From positions 1,178,001-1,242,000 of the forward strand of contig JACONQ010000010.1 of assembly GCA_014281115.1 (NCBI GenBank): DNA of 64,000 nt, in the 5' to 3' direction. This DNA comes from Laburnicola sp. R22_1 (lineage: Eukaryota > Ascomycota > Dothideomycetes > Pleosporales > Didymosphaeriaceae). The translations under genes were made by a program, and so were the position numbers. Shown here in pieces: positions 9,480-22,101 of this stretch; the stretch's first letter is position 1; every line of letters starts with the position of its first letter. The notes beneath the pieces are model-generated. The model had not been told where the DNA came from. It worked only from the letters and a program-made list of their open reading frames with translations, and did not search any database.

Positions 9480-11560
9480 AGTTAATATAACGCCTATAAT
9501 ACTAGAATATATAGATTTAGATATTATAAACTCTTATCTAAAAATTATATATTTTAAGAATAGTTATTCATAATTCTATATTACCTTTTCTAAAAATAAT
9601 AATAATAGTAAGGCCTAACTAGAGTTATAAGAATATAATAACACTAATAATAATTCTACCTATACTTTTTAGTTAGGTATAGACTACTCTAAGGGTAATA
9701 GACTTACTTTAATTAAGTATAATACTATTATTAATAATATTATTAATAGTAGTAATAAACTACTTAAGTAAGTAATAGAGGAACCCCATAACCAAGTTAT
9801 TAATATTCTAGTCCTCCTTATTACCCTCTATAACGCTGCTTGTAGCGTAGACAATAACCTTAAGAGCTAAGCTTTATAGTTATAGAAAGCGTCTGCTACT
9901 ACTATACTAGATATAATAGAGATAGTTAAGTAGCTTATAGTAATCTAGTATAAGTTAAAGAAATATAAGTAGCTATATAAAAACTAAGACCCTACTAATA
10001 ATAATTATAACGCTATTCTTTAACTTTATAAAGAACTTAAGGTTAAGAAATATAAACTTACTAAGGCATATAAAGAAAATAGAGAGTTGTAAGTCTAACT
10101 AAGTAAGTACCTAATTGCTATTAATAACTAAAAATATTAGGTTAAATTCTTTTAATTAGAGTTAGACTAAGCGAGGGCTAAAGTTAAAAATATAATAGTA
10201 AGGCTAGTAAGTATTACTAGTTATAAAAGGCAGAATAATAGATACTACATAACTATTAGTTTAACTATAATAAAGTTACTTATAATCTAGAAAAGCTATA
10301 CTATACCTATAACTAATTAAAATAGAATAAGTAGAATAAAGTTATTAACTTAGTATATAAAGCTTAATAATATAAGCCTAACTTTTATAGGTATATAGTT
10401 CTAGGTTAAAATACTAATATTTGTAGAGATTCTTATCTATTTAGGTAAGTATCTCTCTAAGAATAGGCAGGTCTACGCCATAACCTCTCTCCCTATTATA
10501 AACGCAGCGTATTGTTTATCTAAGATACTACTAAATAAGTTAATTATAATAAGTAATAAGATAATATTTATAAATCTTATATCCCTTAAGCTTTTTGCAG
10601 CTGCTACTTTTACTTTTACTACCTCTATATTTAGTAGTAGGCGTTATCTGCCTAAGATACCTAACTTAGAAAAATTTAATAGTAAAAAGATAAGAACTAT
10701 AAGAGGTAGCGCGTACCAGCTATTAATAAATATAAGATTGCCTTTAATAAGGAGGACTAGTATATTACGTACCTTATAAATTATATTAAGGGTAATACTT
10801 AGGTATTAGTTAAGGATATAAGGCCCTAGCACTTTATAAAGTATATTAAGGCCTTAGATAAATTCTATAGATATATATCTATAGATATGATTACTTAGGT
10901 GTTAAATAATCTAGCTAATCTCTTATAGCCCCTTAAATAAAAGGGTAGTAAGAATTTTACAGCATAGCGCATCTATTTTATAGCTATTTATAATCTTATC
11001 TCTATACTAGATACTATAATAATTAACTATGCCTAGAAGTTTATAAACTAGACTATTACTAATACTATAAATATCTATAAGAATAATAATAATAGTCTAT
11101 TATAGTACTTATATAATACTAATAATATTAATAAATAATGCTAGTATACTACAACCCTAAAGATAAAGGCTATAACTATAGGTACGTTTATAATATAAAT
11201 AAAGATAGTAGAGTTTTACACTTTAATAATATTATTAAAATAAAACTTTAATAAGGTTGCGTTTAGCTAGACTAAAGAAAAGAGGTATATATTAGTATGC
11301 TTAAAACTGTGCTTTAAGTGTAGTAAGCCTAACTACTAATAATATAACCTATACACACTCTGCTATAATAAGCCTACTATACTATCTACTAATATCTTTA
11401 TATTACTTACCGCTCTATAAGTGTTGTACGCTAATAAATTAGAAACTAAAGATAAGCCTACTAAGAATAATATTAAAGTTAATAATAATAGCTTTATAAT
11501 TAACTTAGAAAACCAAATACTTTTATATAAAACTATAAGTAAAAGCTAGACTAGTATAGT
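9480..11560 (+). pseudogene. Gy1 gag remnant
   Basis: Degraded capsid/nucleocapsid gene. The stretch around 10650-10700 reads as a capsid-like segment (PNLEKFN), also present in GyD. A nucleocapsid zinc knuckle is seen at 11310-11351: CFKCSKPN is intact but the His and the last Cys have become Tyr (CAC to TAC, TGT/TGC to TAT/TAC), destroying CX2CX4HX4C. The upstream part (9480-10600) is charged and probably coiled coil. Many in-frame TAG/TAA. Limits are approximate. Confidence 0.7.
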
Positions 11561-11739
11561 GCTAAGAGAATATTAGACTAGATTTAATTAAGTTACAACT
11601 AATTTGAAACCGCCGCTACTCTTACTATCCTACTTAATTAAGCCTGTCCTAGTAGGCACTAAGTCTCCTCTATCTTCTTAACTAACAGTCCTCTTAATAT
11701 AATAAGTTAGTTAACCTTTTTAGGTTAAATATAAACACT

Positions 11740-14700
11740 ATAAGAATAGCGAAGAACTTTTACACTTATTAATATAGAGGTAAGCGTGTGCTTTATAAGC
11801 TGCTATTAAGTAAAGTAATATAGCTATAAGATAATTAAGACTAATAAACCTATATAACTAGTATTAGTAGATAGTGGCGAGGTTGGCAAACTTATAGAAG
11901 CTATAAACCTTACTATTCAACATAGTAGCCACACGTCCACTATACTATACTATATTACTAATATTAGAAAATATAATATTATTCTAGGTATAAATTAGAT
12001 AGACTATTATAAGCCCTTAATTTAGTTTAGTAAAACCTATTCTATAAAGTTTAAATTAGATTACTGCTAAACTAACTACTTATATTAAGGATAACCTAAA
12101 ACTATATATTATAATTAACTATTAAAGAGTAAGTTACGTAAAACTTTACTAATTAGTAATATATATATAATTAGTGCGTACGCCGCTATTTAATTAGCTA
12201 CCTAAGATCCTAATAATGTTATCTAAGTGGAGCCCTATTATTAGGACTTACTTAAGCGCCCTTTTAATAATAACATCTTTCTTAACGCGTTTAAGAATAG
12301 CTTTTCTAGTTTAGCTACCGCAATAACTAAAGAGGACTTTAATAAGTACGTAGACAAGCTAAACTAAACACTTTAATTAGATAATAAGCTTTATAGCATA
12401 GTTTCTAGATTTGTCTTTAATAAGTTTAAGTAAGTGTTTAGTGTTATTAAAGCTAATATCCTACCTCTATACCGCAAGAGAGTTAACTATGTAATTAATA
12501 TAGACCTAAGCTCTCTAATCTCTTAACCTAAGATCTATAGGCTAACGCGCACTAAAACTAAAGTGGTTAAGAAGTATATTAATAAAATGCTAGGCAAAGA
12601 GTTTATACGCCTAAGTATGTTACTATAGGCAGCACTAGTACTAGTAGTAAAGAAGCCTAGGGAAGGTCTTTAGATTTGTGTTAACTACTAATAATTAAAC
12701 ACTATAATAAAAAAGAATTAAAATACGCCTTCCTCTATTAAGAAGACGCTTACTAGGACGGCTAAGATCTCTATTATATTATTAGTAGATATTGTTGCCG
12801 CCTTTAATACTATACAAATTAAAGAAGGCAATAAAGAGAAAATAGTATTTATAATATAGTATAGGCTATATAAGTATATAGTTATGCCTTTTAGACTCTA
12901 TAATACTCTAGGGACTTTTTAGACTTTTATTAATAAGATGCTTTGCAAGTATCTTAATAACTTTTATATAGCGTACTTAGATAATATCCTTATATATAGT
13001 AAGTAAGAAGATAAGTATAAGGCGCATATACTTAAGGTAATTACTAGACTTTATAATACTAGCCTATACTTAGATCTTACAAAGTGTAAATAGAATATTA
13101 AATAGATAAAGTATTTAGAACTTATACTTACTACTAATAGTATTAAAATAAATTCTAAGAAAGTTAAGACTATAGCAAATTAGTCTACACTCTAGTGCAT
13201 AAAGAACGTGCAAGTCTTCCTAGAGTTTTCTAACTTTTACTAATAGTTTATTACTAGGTTTTTACACCTAGCTAAGCTACTTACTAAACTTATAAGAGAT
13301 AGCGCGTATAAAGAGTTTCTACTAGCCTTAGACTTAAAGGCTTTAGCTATATTTAACAAACTAAAAAAGGCTTTTTATAACACTAATAGAAAGGTCCTAG
13401 CTTACTTTAATCCTAATTTAGAAATATGACTAGAAACTAACGCTTCTAACTTTGTGTGTGCTATAGTACTTTTATAAATATATAATAAGGTATTATAACC
13501 TATTATGTTCTTATTACACAAAATAACACTTATTGAATATAACTATAAAATATATAATAAAGAGCTTCTTACTATTATTTAAGCTTCTAAGGAGTGGCAG
13601 TTTAAACTTACTAGCACAAATAATTCTATAAAGGTCCTATCTAACTACTAAGTATTATAGATGTTTATAACTAATAAACAACTTAACTACTACTAAGCTA
13701 GGTAGGCTAAGTTTCTATCTAAGTTTAATTTTAAAATTATATACTAGCCTAGGGTTTAATGTACTAAACCTAACGTCCTAATATATTGTTTAAATAACCT
13801 GCCTTAAGATATAGAAAACGCGCATAGGTAACACTAATAGCAAGTTATTATTAAGCTCTATTAGGTTAATTTAAAACTTAGAATTATATATATAGCGTGT
13901 AAACAGAACACTAGCGCATAATATATAGTTTACTTAGTCTAGATTATAACTCTCTACTTTATATAAAGTCTTATTTCTATTACGCGCAATATATATAATA
14001 ATAGTAAAAGGTATAATATTATAAAATAAGTTACGCTTAGTAGTGTGGTAATAAGTACTTTAGGGGAGAAAAGTTTACCTAATAATATAAACCTATTGCT
14101 AACACTCTATAACTCTTTACTAACCACTAATACTTACAATAAATAACTCTAAAACGTACCTACTATGCCTTATAATAAGCAACTACTAAATACACCTAGT
14201 GTGCCCTATAATAAGCAACCCTAAGCCGCATCTACTATACCCTAGATACCCGCTGTGCCTATTAACAAACAATTAAACAATATACCTACTATAGAGCCTA
14301 ATAAGTAACTACTAGCAGAGACACTAAGCATAGCAAAACTAATAGATAAAATTTATTTAGTATACCTAGCAGATAAGAATTTAATAGTAATTATAATAGT
14401 AGTAAAAAAATATTAATAGAAGATTCTATACAATCGTATATATAGAGGCACTAGACTAAAACTTAGTAATTATTAGTTATTTAGCAGTCTACTATATATA
14501 TAAGGCAAAGTATACATTTCTAATATTTTAAAACTCTGCGCCTATATAATTAACTATGTATACAAATTGCTTTGTAGAGAATATAGAGAAAAATATAAGA
14601 GTTATATAAAATTAACACAGTGGTATTTCTAGTCTAATATAATAAGTAATATTACCTAGTATATTAAAGCTTATTTACTCTACTAATATACAAAGACCTA

Positions 14701-15960
14701 TCGCAATAGCAAATAAGACCTACTTTATCTACTACCTATACTAAAATAATACTAAATATTAATCTTAATTAATTATATTACTAAACTTTTATTTTGTATA
14801 GTTAATAGTTATATATACAAATACATCCTTATTATAGTTAACTAACTTAGCAAAAATAAAAGTTTATACTAGTTATAGACTTATATATTAACACTCTTAT
14901 ATAAGCCTTTATTAAATTTATATAGCGTAAAAAAGAATACCTAAAGAATATAGTATTAGACTAAGGAGCGTAATTTATATCTCACTTCTAGAAATGCCTC
15001 TATTAACGCGTTGGCACAAAACCCAAGTTATTAATATTACACTATTCTAAAACTAATAGATAGACAGAAAACGCTAACACTTTTCTAAAATAATACTTAA
15101 TAGAATTTGTTAATTACAAATAAGACAACTAGGCCACTCTACTACCTATAGCTAAATTTATTGCCAATTCTTTAACAAGTACTAGCATAGGTATAATACT
15201 ATTTTACGTCACTAAAGGATATAAACCCTAGTTAGGTCTAGAGCCACTACTACTAATTAACAAGATACTAACTATACCTACTAAAGCTAACTATGTTTAA
15301 GCTAACTATTTTATAGAACACCTTTATTAGTTATATAATAACTTTTATAAAAGTCTTAAATAGGCTTAGGCAAAGTAAGTAGAGTATGGTAATAATAGAA
15401 GGCAATCCGCTAAAGTGTTTAAAGTTAGTAACTAAGTTATAGTTAATTTCTATTATGCTTATATAACTTAACCTAGCTAATCTTTAGACTATAAGAACTA
15501 TAAACTATTTATAATTATTAAATTAATTAATAATATAGCCTATAAGATAGATCTCCTACTAAAGATACAAATCTATAATATATTTCACCTATAGTTATTA
15601 TACTTATATAAGCAACTACTATTTAGCCAAGTACCTATACCTAAAGACCCTGTTAAAATTGCCAACCCTACTATCTAAGATAACTCTAACTACAAAGTTA
15701 AAGCAATTTTAACCACATAACTTAATTAAAATCTAAAGGATCCACTAATACGTAATTATAAGAGCCTTCTATAGTATAAAGTTAAATAAAAGAACTACCT
15801 ACTAGGACTAGACAACCTATTATAGGAGCTATATATAAACTTAGTTAGCTTATTAGACCTAGTCTATAACTAGTATAAGGCTTACCCCTCTACTCCTATT
15901 TATAGGAAGTTTATCACGCTAATAGATAAATAGAATATATTATTACTAAGGATAAGCGAA
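11740..15960 (+). pseudogene. Gy1 pol remnant (PR-RT-RH-IN, possible chromodomain)
   Basis: Protease remnant at about 11760-11810 (degenerate LLDTG-like). Reverse transcriptase starts near 12540; VKKPREG and ICVNY precede the catalytic YLDN at 12974-12985, where the second Asp of the YLDD box is now Asn. RNase H begins at ETNAS (about 13436). A Pro/Asn/Lys/Gln-rich linker lies at 14150-14310. Integrase covers about 14330-15600 with a damaged DRGTQF-like motif near 14960. A chromodomain-like tail may follow at 15700-15930. No uninterrupted frame exceeds a few dozen codons. Confidence 0.8.
14157..14310 (+). repeat. Imperfect tandem NKQ repeats in the Gy1 pol linker
   Basis: Four degenerate units of about 40-55 bp, each encoding a variant of P-x-NKQ-L, between RNase H and integrase. 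Boundaries approximate. Confidence 0.5.
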
Positions 15961-16605
15961 CTCGCTACCTGAATATAATATAATATATAGGCAGTAAATA
16001 TTTATATTCTCCCCTACTAACGTAAGTTACTATTATAGAAAGAATGCCTCTACTATTTATATTACTATTAATATTTATTATAGTAGTTACGCTCTTAGAT
16101 AATATAGACTAGAATATTAGTGTTATGAGTATAATAGTAAAATACCTATATATTAGAAATTACTTATATACTAGGGGTTGCCTATATATTAGAAACTATA
16201 TAGTTAAGCCTAATAAAAGTAACTATGCCTAGCAATAGTAATTGCGCTTAATAATAGTAAAACACTATATATATACACGCTAATATTACTGCCTATAAGT
16301 AAGAATTTAAAAGTTATAATTTATAAACTATAGTTATAAGTTATAATTATATAACGTATAGACGAAATTTTGGCAACTTGGCCTAGCAACTTATATCTAG
16401 ATTACTAAGAAACACTAAATTTACTATAGCGCTATTATACTAACCTAGTATGTAATCTTAGTAATATGCCTAATATATAATAAAACTAGTTATAAATATA
16501 ACATACATTAAAAACCTAGGTATAAGGTAACAATTTTAGAACTAGAATGCTAGAGACATAAGGATAGCACGATATTATTATAAGAGCGATAGAACTACTT
16601 TTCTT

Positions 16606-16619
16606 TAAGGGGGGGGTAG
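16606..16619 (+). other. Gy1 polypurine tract
   Basis: AAGGGGGGGG immediately before the 3' LTR: the plus-strand priming site for reverse transcription. It has little C and so escaped RIP on this strand. Confidence 0.85.
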
Positions 16620-16831
16620 TGTAATAGATTAATGCCTAGAGGCGCCGCGGCCCTAAGGCAGGCTGGAGATAACGCCTTATCTCCGGCACTAGCCTAACTA
16701 GGCCTAGCACCTAGCGCCCACCACGCGTCCACTATATAGTAGATGTGGGTAATTACTAGGATCCTTACGTAGTATCTTACCTATAGAGTTTAATTAACTA
16801 TTATCTTAACTCTAACTATTAATCCTTTACA
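16620..16831 (+). repeat. Gy1 3' LTR (212 bp)
   Basis: Better preserved than the 5' copy (GCGCCGCGG, CCTAGCGCCCACCACG), so it is useful for judging the ancestral LTR. Confidence 0.9.
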
Positions 16832-16832
16832 A

Positions 16833-17095
16833 TTGCGGCTTTCTAATAGTTTACTAGTTAAAAAATAATATATAACTTAGTTATGCTAAATAGTAGACTA
16901 TCTATTAACTACTATTAATAATACTATTATATAGAATACTAATAATAAAATTATTATTATTTTGTGTATAATTTATTACTACGACTATGTGCTAGGTACT
17001 AGATTATAGTGTCTCCTATTTTACTTTTCTTTATATATAGTGTAGACTTAACCTTAGTTAGGATCTCTATATAATAAAGATCTTTAATAAACTTC
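16833..17095 (+). repeat. ~265-bp LTR-like dispersed repeat, copy 1
   Basis: Matches 45910-46178 over its length (CTAATAGT.TACTAGTTA, AATAATATATAACTTAGTTATG, TAATAAAATTATTATTATTTT, GTGCTAGGTACTAG). Possibly a solo LTR of an unrelated element; no coding sequence inside. Confidence 0.6.
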
Positions 17096-17294
17096 TTAAT
17101 TAAAATTTTATATTTTTATTAATAAAAAACTACTATTTAATTTTATAGCTAGCTTTTTATATAGTACTAGATTAACTATTTAAGAATAAAATAATAAAGG
17201 CTTTTATCTTAAAAAATATAATAGAAAAAAGTAGTCTTTTACTTATATTAGGAAAGTTTTTTCTAGAGAGGCTACTTAACTATATATAGACGTG

Positions 17295-17295
17295 C

Positions 17296-17329
<34 letters not shown>
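17295..17329. repeat. (TA)n microsatellite
   Basis: An uninterrupted alternating TA run of about 34 bp following GTGCG. Confidence 0.95.
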
Positions 17330-17334
<5 letters not shown>

Positions 17335-17580
17335 AGTAATTTACTAGTATAAAAATACTTAGAAATATATAAATATATATAAATATATGTAGACTTACGT
17401 AGATATATTATATATATAAATTGTTTAAATAAGTAATTTTTTAAAGCTTTATAACCTTTTTACTAGTAAAGCTACAATTTTAATTATTTAATTTAACAAT
17501 ACTATTTTTATTACGTAATTAGTTAGTAATTAATCAAAAGCTCTTTATTTTACTAGTTATTATATATATTATATAATATT
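17330..17580 (+). repeat. Direct repeat, copy 1 (second copy 18310-18900)
   Basis: Shares TATATAAGTAATTTACTAGT, TTTAAAGCTTTATAAC and TTATTACGTAATTAGTTAGT with 18310-18900, where two SR1 copies interrupt the unit. Non-coding. Confidence 0.65.
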
Positions 17581-17706
17581 TATCTTTTTTATTATTACCT
17601 TTTTACGCCTTTTTTAATTACTAAGTAGGAGGCTCTACTTTTTTATTATATTATTTAAGATAAAAGTCTTTGTCGTCCTACCCCTAGATAGATAAAATAA
17701 CGCCAT
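17575..17706 (+). repeat. SR1, copy 2
   Basis: Same core as copy 1 (TTAATTACTAAGTAGGAGGC, GTCTTTGTCGTCCTACCCC, ending AACGCCATATA). Confidence 0.75.
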
Positions 17707-17784
17707 ATATAATATTTATATATAAAAATATAGTACTAATAATATATTATTTAAATTATTAAAAAGTTTTAATAAAAGTAAAGT

Positions 17785-17940
17785 AGTTAAAAAGTTATTA
17801 AAGTTTATACTTTTTAAAATAGTGTTCTTTACTAAGCTACTAATTTTCGCCTAATCTAATTCTTTTAAATAATTATAAAACTAATTTTTTTCTATTTTTA
17901 AACCTATAAAATCTAGAATTTAGGGTTAGGTAGAAGTTCT
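17785..17940 (+). repeat. ~155-bp dispersed repeat (second copy 48774-48930)
   Basis: Shared blocks include GTAGTTAAAAAGTTATTAA, TTCTTTACTAAGCTACTAAT and CTAATCTAATTCTTTTAAAT. Non-coding. Confidence 0.65.
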
Positions 17941-18129
17941 ATATAATACGCTAGTAATTAATACTATTATATTAACTAGTAATTACTATCTAGTAAAAGA
18001 CTTTAACTTTATACTTTAAAAAAATTCTAATTTTTTTAAAGCTTACTAAGTAGCTTACTAAGTAGAGTACTAAGCTTTTTTAAATTTTAGCTAATTAAAG
18101 AACTTTATTTACTAATTAATTAGCATTTT

Positions 18130-18235
18130 CTAGATAGTATCTTTTTAATTACTAAGTAGAGGGCTCTACTTTTTTGTTATATTATTTAAGATAAAAGCCT
18201 TTGTTATTCTACCTCTAGGTAGATAATTTAACAAC
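18130..18235 (+). repeat. SR1, copy 3
   Basis: Core TTAATTACTAAGTAGAGGGC then TTTAAGATAAAAGCCTTTGT; shorter at the left end. Confidence 0.7.
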
Positions 18236-18394
18236 ACACATAGATAGTATAGACATCTAGAGTATTTTAGCTATTCTAGCTATCCTAGATATACTAGTAG
18301 TATAGGTACATATTTATACGTATTTTTATATAAGTAATTTACTAGTATAAAAATGCTTAGAAATATATAAGTATATATAGACTTATCGCTTTTT

Positions 18395-18527
18395 TTAAAA
18401 TTACTACCTTTTTTACGCTCCTTTTAATTACTAAGTAGGGGGCTCTGCTTTTTTTATTATATTATTTGAGATAAAAGTCTTTATCGTACTACCCCTAGAT
18501 AGTTAATATAATGCCACATATATAGAC
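18395..18527 (+). repeat. SR1, copy 4
   Basis: TTACGCTCCTTTTAATTACT, GGGGGCTCTGC and a right end near AATGCCACATA. Confidence 0.75.
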
Positions 18528-18549
18528 TTATATAGATATATATAAATAG

Positions 18550-18682
18550 TCTACTTTTTTATTATTACCTTTTTACGCCTTTTTTAATTACTAAGCAGAG
18601 GACTCTGCTTTTTTTATTATATTATTTAAGATGAAAGCCTTGGTTATCCTACCCCTAGATAGATAAAATAACGCCACATATA
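18550..18682 (+). repeat. SR1, copy 5
   Basis: TTAATTACTAAGCAGAGGAC, CTTGGTTATCCTACCCCTAG, right end AACGCCACATA. Confidence 0.75.
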
Positions 18683-18964
18683 AATAGTCTAAATAAGTAA
18701 TTTCTTTAAAGCTTTATAACTCTTTTACTACTAAAGCTATAATTTTAATCTTTTAATAGATTTATAAAGAACATACTAGTCTTTAGTTATTTAATTTAAA
18801 AATACTATTTTTATTACGTAATTAGTTAGTAATGAATAAAAAACTCTTTATTTTACTAGTTATTATATATATTACGTAATTTTATTATATAAAAAATATA
18901 GTACTAATAAATTTTAATATAAATTTTTAAAATATTATAATAATAATAAAGTTTTAAAATAGAC

Positions 18965-19230
18965 TCTATAGCTAGCTATATAGACATTAATATCTAATAC
19001 TCTATATTAGTAAGTGTAGAGGATATATAGGATAATTATATAAGAAAAAGAAATAATATAATAGAACTAACTTAGTATTAATTACTTATCTCTAGAGAGA
19101 GTATAGATAGAAAGAAGAAGATTTTATAGTATATAGGCCGTAGCGTATAGGCATTATATAATTTCTATATAATACTATTATATAGCAATCTTAAAATCTT
19201 AACACTTTTAGATGTCCTTGCCTATATAGT
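18965..19230 (+). repeat. ~260-bp dispersed repeat R2, copy 1
   Basis: Matches 48530-48773 and, over its first ~60 bp, 32440-32496. Shared blocks: AGCTAGCTATATAGACATTA, GAACTAACTTAGTATTAATT, CCTTGCCTATATAGTGTATA. LTR-like in size but without a partner at element distance. Confidence 0.65.
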
Positions 19231-19509
19231 GTATAGACACTAGTAACTTTTTATTTTAAAGTTACTATTAGTAGTTTTTTCGTCCTCTATACAAACTATC
19301 TACTTACTAATATTTACTCTATTTATTTATTATTTTTCTATTTATACGCCTTCTATTCTAGCTAGTTTTTTCTAGTTAATAGAAAGATTCTATTAAGTAA
19401 CTATTTATTAGAGGCGTAATTAGGCTTATTAGTAGTAGAGTAGCAATCTAGCTAATAGTAGTTAAAGGTAAGATTATATAGTTAATAATAAGATTATAGT
19501 AATAATATA

Positions 19510-19675
19510 TTATTTATGGTTTTTTTGCGACTAAGGGGTTTCTAATAAAAATATTATAATAATAGTAAATATCCCTTCTACTGTTATATACACAAAAAAG
19601 CGTTTTAAGGTGTTAATAAAAAGAAGTTAGCGTGTTACAAGCGAGCTAAGCGAGCTTAGCAGGCTATATTATTTA
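19510..19675 (+). repeat. ~160-bp dispersed repeat R3, copy 1
   Basis: Matches 46803-46955 closely and 62735-62805 in reverse. Contains GCGACTAAGGGGTTTCTAAT and AAAGCGTTTTAAGGTGTTAA and ends at the palindrome GCTAAGCGAGCTTAGC. Confidence 0.7.
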
Positions 19676-19927
19676 TATAAAGTTCTTTTACTTAGTTTAT
19701 TTCTTATATAATAGGTAAACCTAGTTATCTTATCTATTTAGATAGCAATATTAGACAATTATGCAATATTAAATAAGGGAAAGACAAACGCTAATAAGGG
19801 GTAGAAATTAAGGCTCTAGATAAAAAGAAGAGGTATATAAGGTAGGCTTTTCTCTCTTTATTTTTTTTCTCTTATCCTCTACTTTAAATATTTCTCTGTA
19901 TATGTCCCTTTTATAATAGTTAGTATC
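19676..19927. other. Unassigned TA-rich sequence
   Basis: No frame, repeat partner or motif recognised. Confidence 0.4.
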
Positions 19928-20310
19928 TGCCTTTCTACTATTTATTTACTATTACCTTTTCTTTTACACTCTAATAGCGCCTTTTACCTTATAGAAGGCG
20001 CCTTTCCTAGTTAGTGTTAGCGCGTAGCGTAGGCCTATACTCTATACTACCTACTATATAAGTAAGGGCCCCCTAGATCTCTTTCTTATCCCCTATCTTA
20101 GTATATTCTTAATTTAGTTATCTCTTTTAACTATACTAGCTATTCCTAAGAGGTTTACCCTATAAGACTATATACCGCCCTTATATTATACTAAGATTAA
20201 ATTTCTTTAGCTATAGATAGTAATATAATATCTACTGCTTCCTTAAGACGCTGCCTATAGGCAGTTAAATTAGTAGAAGTTTTAGCTTACTTAGTTAGGC
20301 TAAAAGTGTA

Positions 20311-20528
20311 TTAGTTACTTTAGTGCTAGATAGTATTGCTATACTACGCTAAGGTAGATTAGGCTATTGCTTACTAGGTTAGGCTAGAAGTTTATTAGTT
20401 ACCTTAGTGCTAGGTAGTATTACTACACTACGCTAAAGTAGGTTAGGCTATTACTTACTAGATTAGGCTAGAAGTTTATTAGTTACTTTAGTGCTAGGCA
20501 GTATTATTATACTACGCTAAGGCCTACT
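20311..20528 (+). repeat. 84-bp tandem repeat, 2.6 copies
   Basis: Units begin at 20311, 20395 and 20479 with TTAGTTAC.TTAGTGCTAG. Period exactly 84 bp (28 codons), so it may once have been a coding repeat. Confidence 0.85.
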
Positions 20529-21457
20529 TAGAGAAGTTACTTATCTAGTTAGGTAGGGAGTTTCTAAAAAACAAATAATAATTACTAAATAATAACTACT
20601 ACGCTACACCCTATAGAGCTAACTTACCTAATAACTACCTTTTAGTGCTATTATAGCAAGGGTATAAGGCATAGAGCTAGGCTATAGAGGTAATATAAAG
20701 GTTAAAGTTTTACATATTTTATGTTATACTTTATTTTTTATCTAATTATTTCTTAGCTTAAACTATACGCTAGCTTATACGCTATATAAAACCTACTACT
20801 TTAGGTCTATTTACTATACTCTCTCTATAATCTTTACTTTGCTTAATTTTACTACTATCTATACTATAGTAAGCTGTCGCCCTTTAATTTAGAAGACTTT
20901 TAGAACGTTTCCTATATTCTCTTTACTTCTAGGTAGTTCTAGAATTAATAATATAAAGGTGGATATTTATTTTTATTTTGCTAATAATAGTCTATATAAT
21001 ACTTACTTTAAAAACATTTCTCTACTTAACTTTACTAGTAAGCTATTATCTATTTAGCGTAAAAAGTAGCTAATAGCTACTTTTTAGATAACTAGTTACT
21101 TTGCCCCTAGCCTTACAAAGAAAAAGAGTATTATTTAACTACTAAAAATAGTTTATTTTAAAGGAATTTTTATAATATATAGTATAATTACTATATTATT
21201 ATACTTAAAGTAGACTAGCTAAGTAATAAATTTTTAATAGTAGACCTTAAGTGGCTTATATACTAAGGCAAAGCTAAACTTAAAGCTATTAGTAAGTATA
21301 ACGCGTTTATAGGAAAATTTAAGCTAGACTAATTAATCTAGTATAGCTTAGAAATAAGATAGTTACTTGCTACCTATTAGCTTTAGGCTTAATATTACTT
21401 TTTTAAGGCCTATTTTTAAAGATAGTACTAGATTTAGTAACTAGGGCTATTATAAAG

Positions 21458-21498
21458 TCTAAAAAGACTCTAAATAAAAGGTTTTTATTTAGACTTTA
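21458..21498. repeat. Hairpin-forming inverted repeat
   Basis: CTAAATAAAA and TTTTATTTAG arms separated by a few bases, in a wider AGTCTaaa...AGACT context. Confidence 0.55.
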
Positions 21499-22101
21499 TA
21501 TAATTGCGCTAATATATTTAAATAAGCTTTTACTATACTTAAGATAATAACACCTTATACTATAGTATATATAGTCTTAGGAGATTTCTACTTCTAGTCT
21601 AATATTACTAATTAAGCAGCTATTAAATAAGGCTTACTTAGCCCTAAGAAAGTTCTCCTCTCTATTAAAGATAGTTATAATCTATAGCACCGCACTTAAG
21701 TCCTCTTAAAACCTCTTAGCCTAGGAATGCCTAATCTACTATATAGTTTACGCCGCCTTTAGGCGGCTAAGTGAAGCTTATTCTACCTTGCCGCGTCCTA
21801 ATATGCACTACAATATTTGCCCCAGCTTAGTTTATGCCTGCCTTCTAGCTAGTTATTTATTATTACCTTTTCTTTTACACCCTAATAGCGCCTTTTACCT
21901 TATATAAGGCGTCTTTCCTAGTTAGTGTTAGTGTATAGTTAGCGTAGACCTATACCCTACGCTGTCTACTATATAAGTAAGGGCCCTCTAGGTTCCTTTC
22001 TTATCCCCTATCTTAGTATAGTCTTAATTTAGTTATCTCTTTTAACTATACTAGCTGTCCCTAAGAGGTTTGCCCTATAAGGCCGTATATCGCCCTTATA
22101 C

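Larger units (their letters stand above)
7564..16831 (+). mobile_element. Ty3/Gypsy LTR retrotransposon Gy1 (dead)
   Basis: Bounded by 212-bp LTRs that begin TGTRATARATTAAT and end TTACA (RIP-altered to TTATA on the left). Flanking target-site copies are ATTAC (7559-7563) and ATTGC (16832-16836), differing by one G-to-A change, which RIP would give. A purine tract precedes the 3' LTR. Order of remnants is gag, protease, reverse transcriptase, RNase H, integrase, then a poorly supported chromodomain: Ty3/Gypsy, probably chromovirus type. About 1.2 kb (8100-9265) is foreign sequence compared with the related element at 32.7-44.8 kb. Hundreds of stops make it non-functional. Confidence 0.9.
18310..18900 (+). 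repeat. Direct repeat, copy 2, with SR1 copies nested inside
   Basis: Second copy of 17330-17580. SR1 copies at 18395-18527 and 18550-18682 split it, showing SR1 moved after the larger unit had duplicated. Confidence 0.6.
19928..22100 (+). mobile_element. Small direct-repeat-flanked element, possibly non-autonomous LTR type
   Basis: Direct repeats of about 260 bp (19928-20185 and 21839-22100) flank 1.65 kb. The repeats share TAGCGCCTTTTACCTTAT, AAGGGCCC, CTTATCCCCTATCTTAGTAT and AACTATACTAGCTGTCC-like blocks. The interior shows no reverse transcriptase, protease or integrase motif, so if it is an LTR element it is of the TRIM/LARD kind. Target duplications could not be shown because GyB inserted exactly at its right edge. 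Confidence 0.55.

Noticed and set aside
17295..17329. (TA)n run as a telomere or centromere signal
   Set aside because: No TTAGGG-type repeats are present and a short TA run is expected in this composition. A pericentromeric or subtelomeric position cannot be decided from the window.
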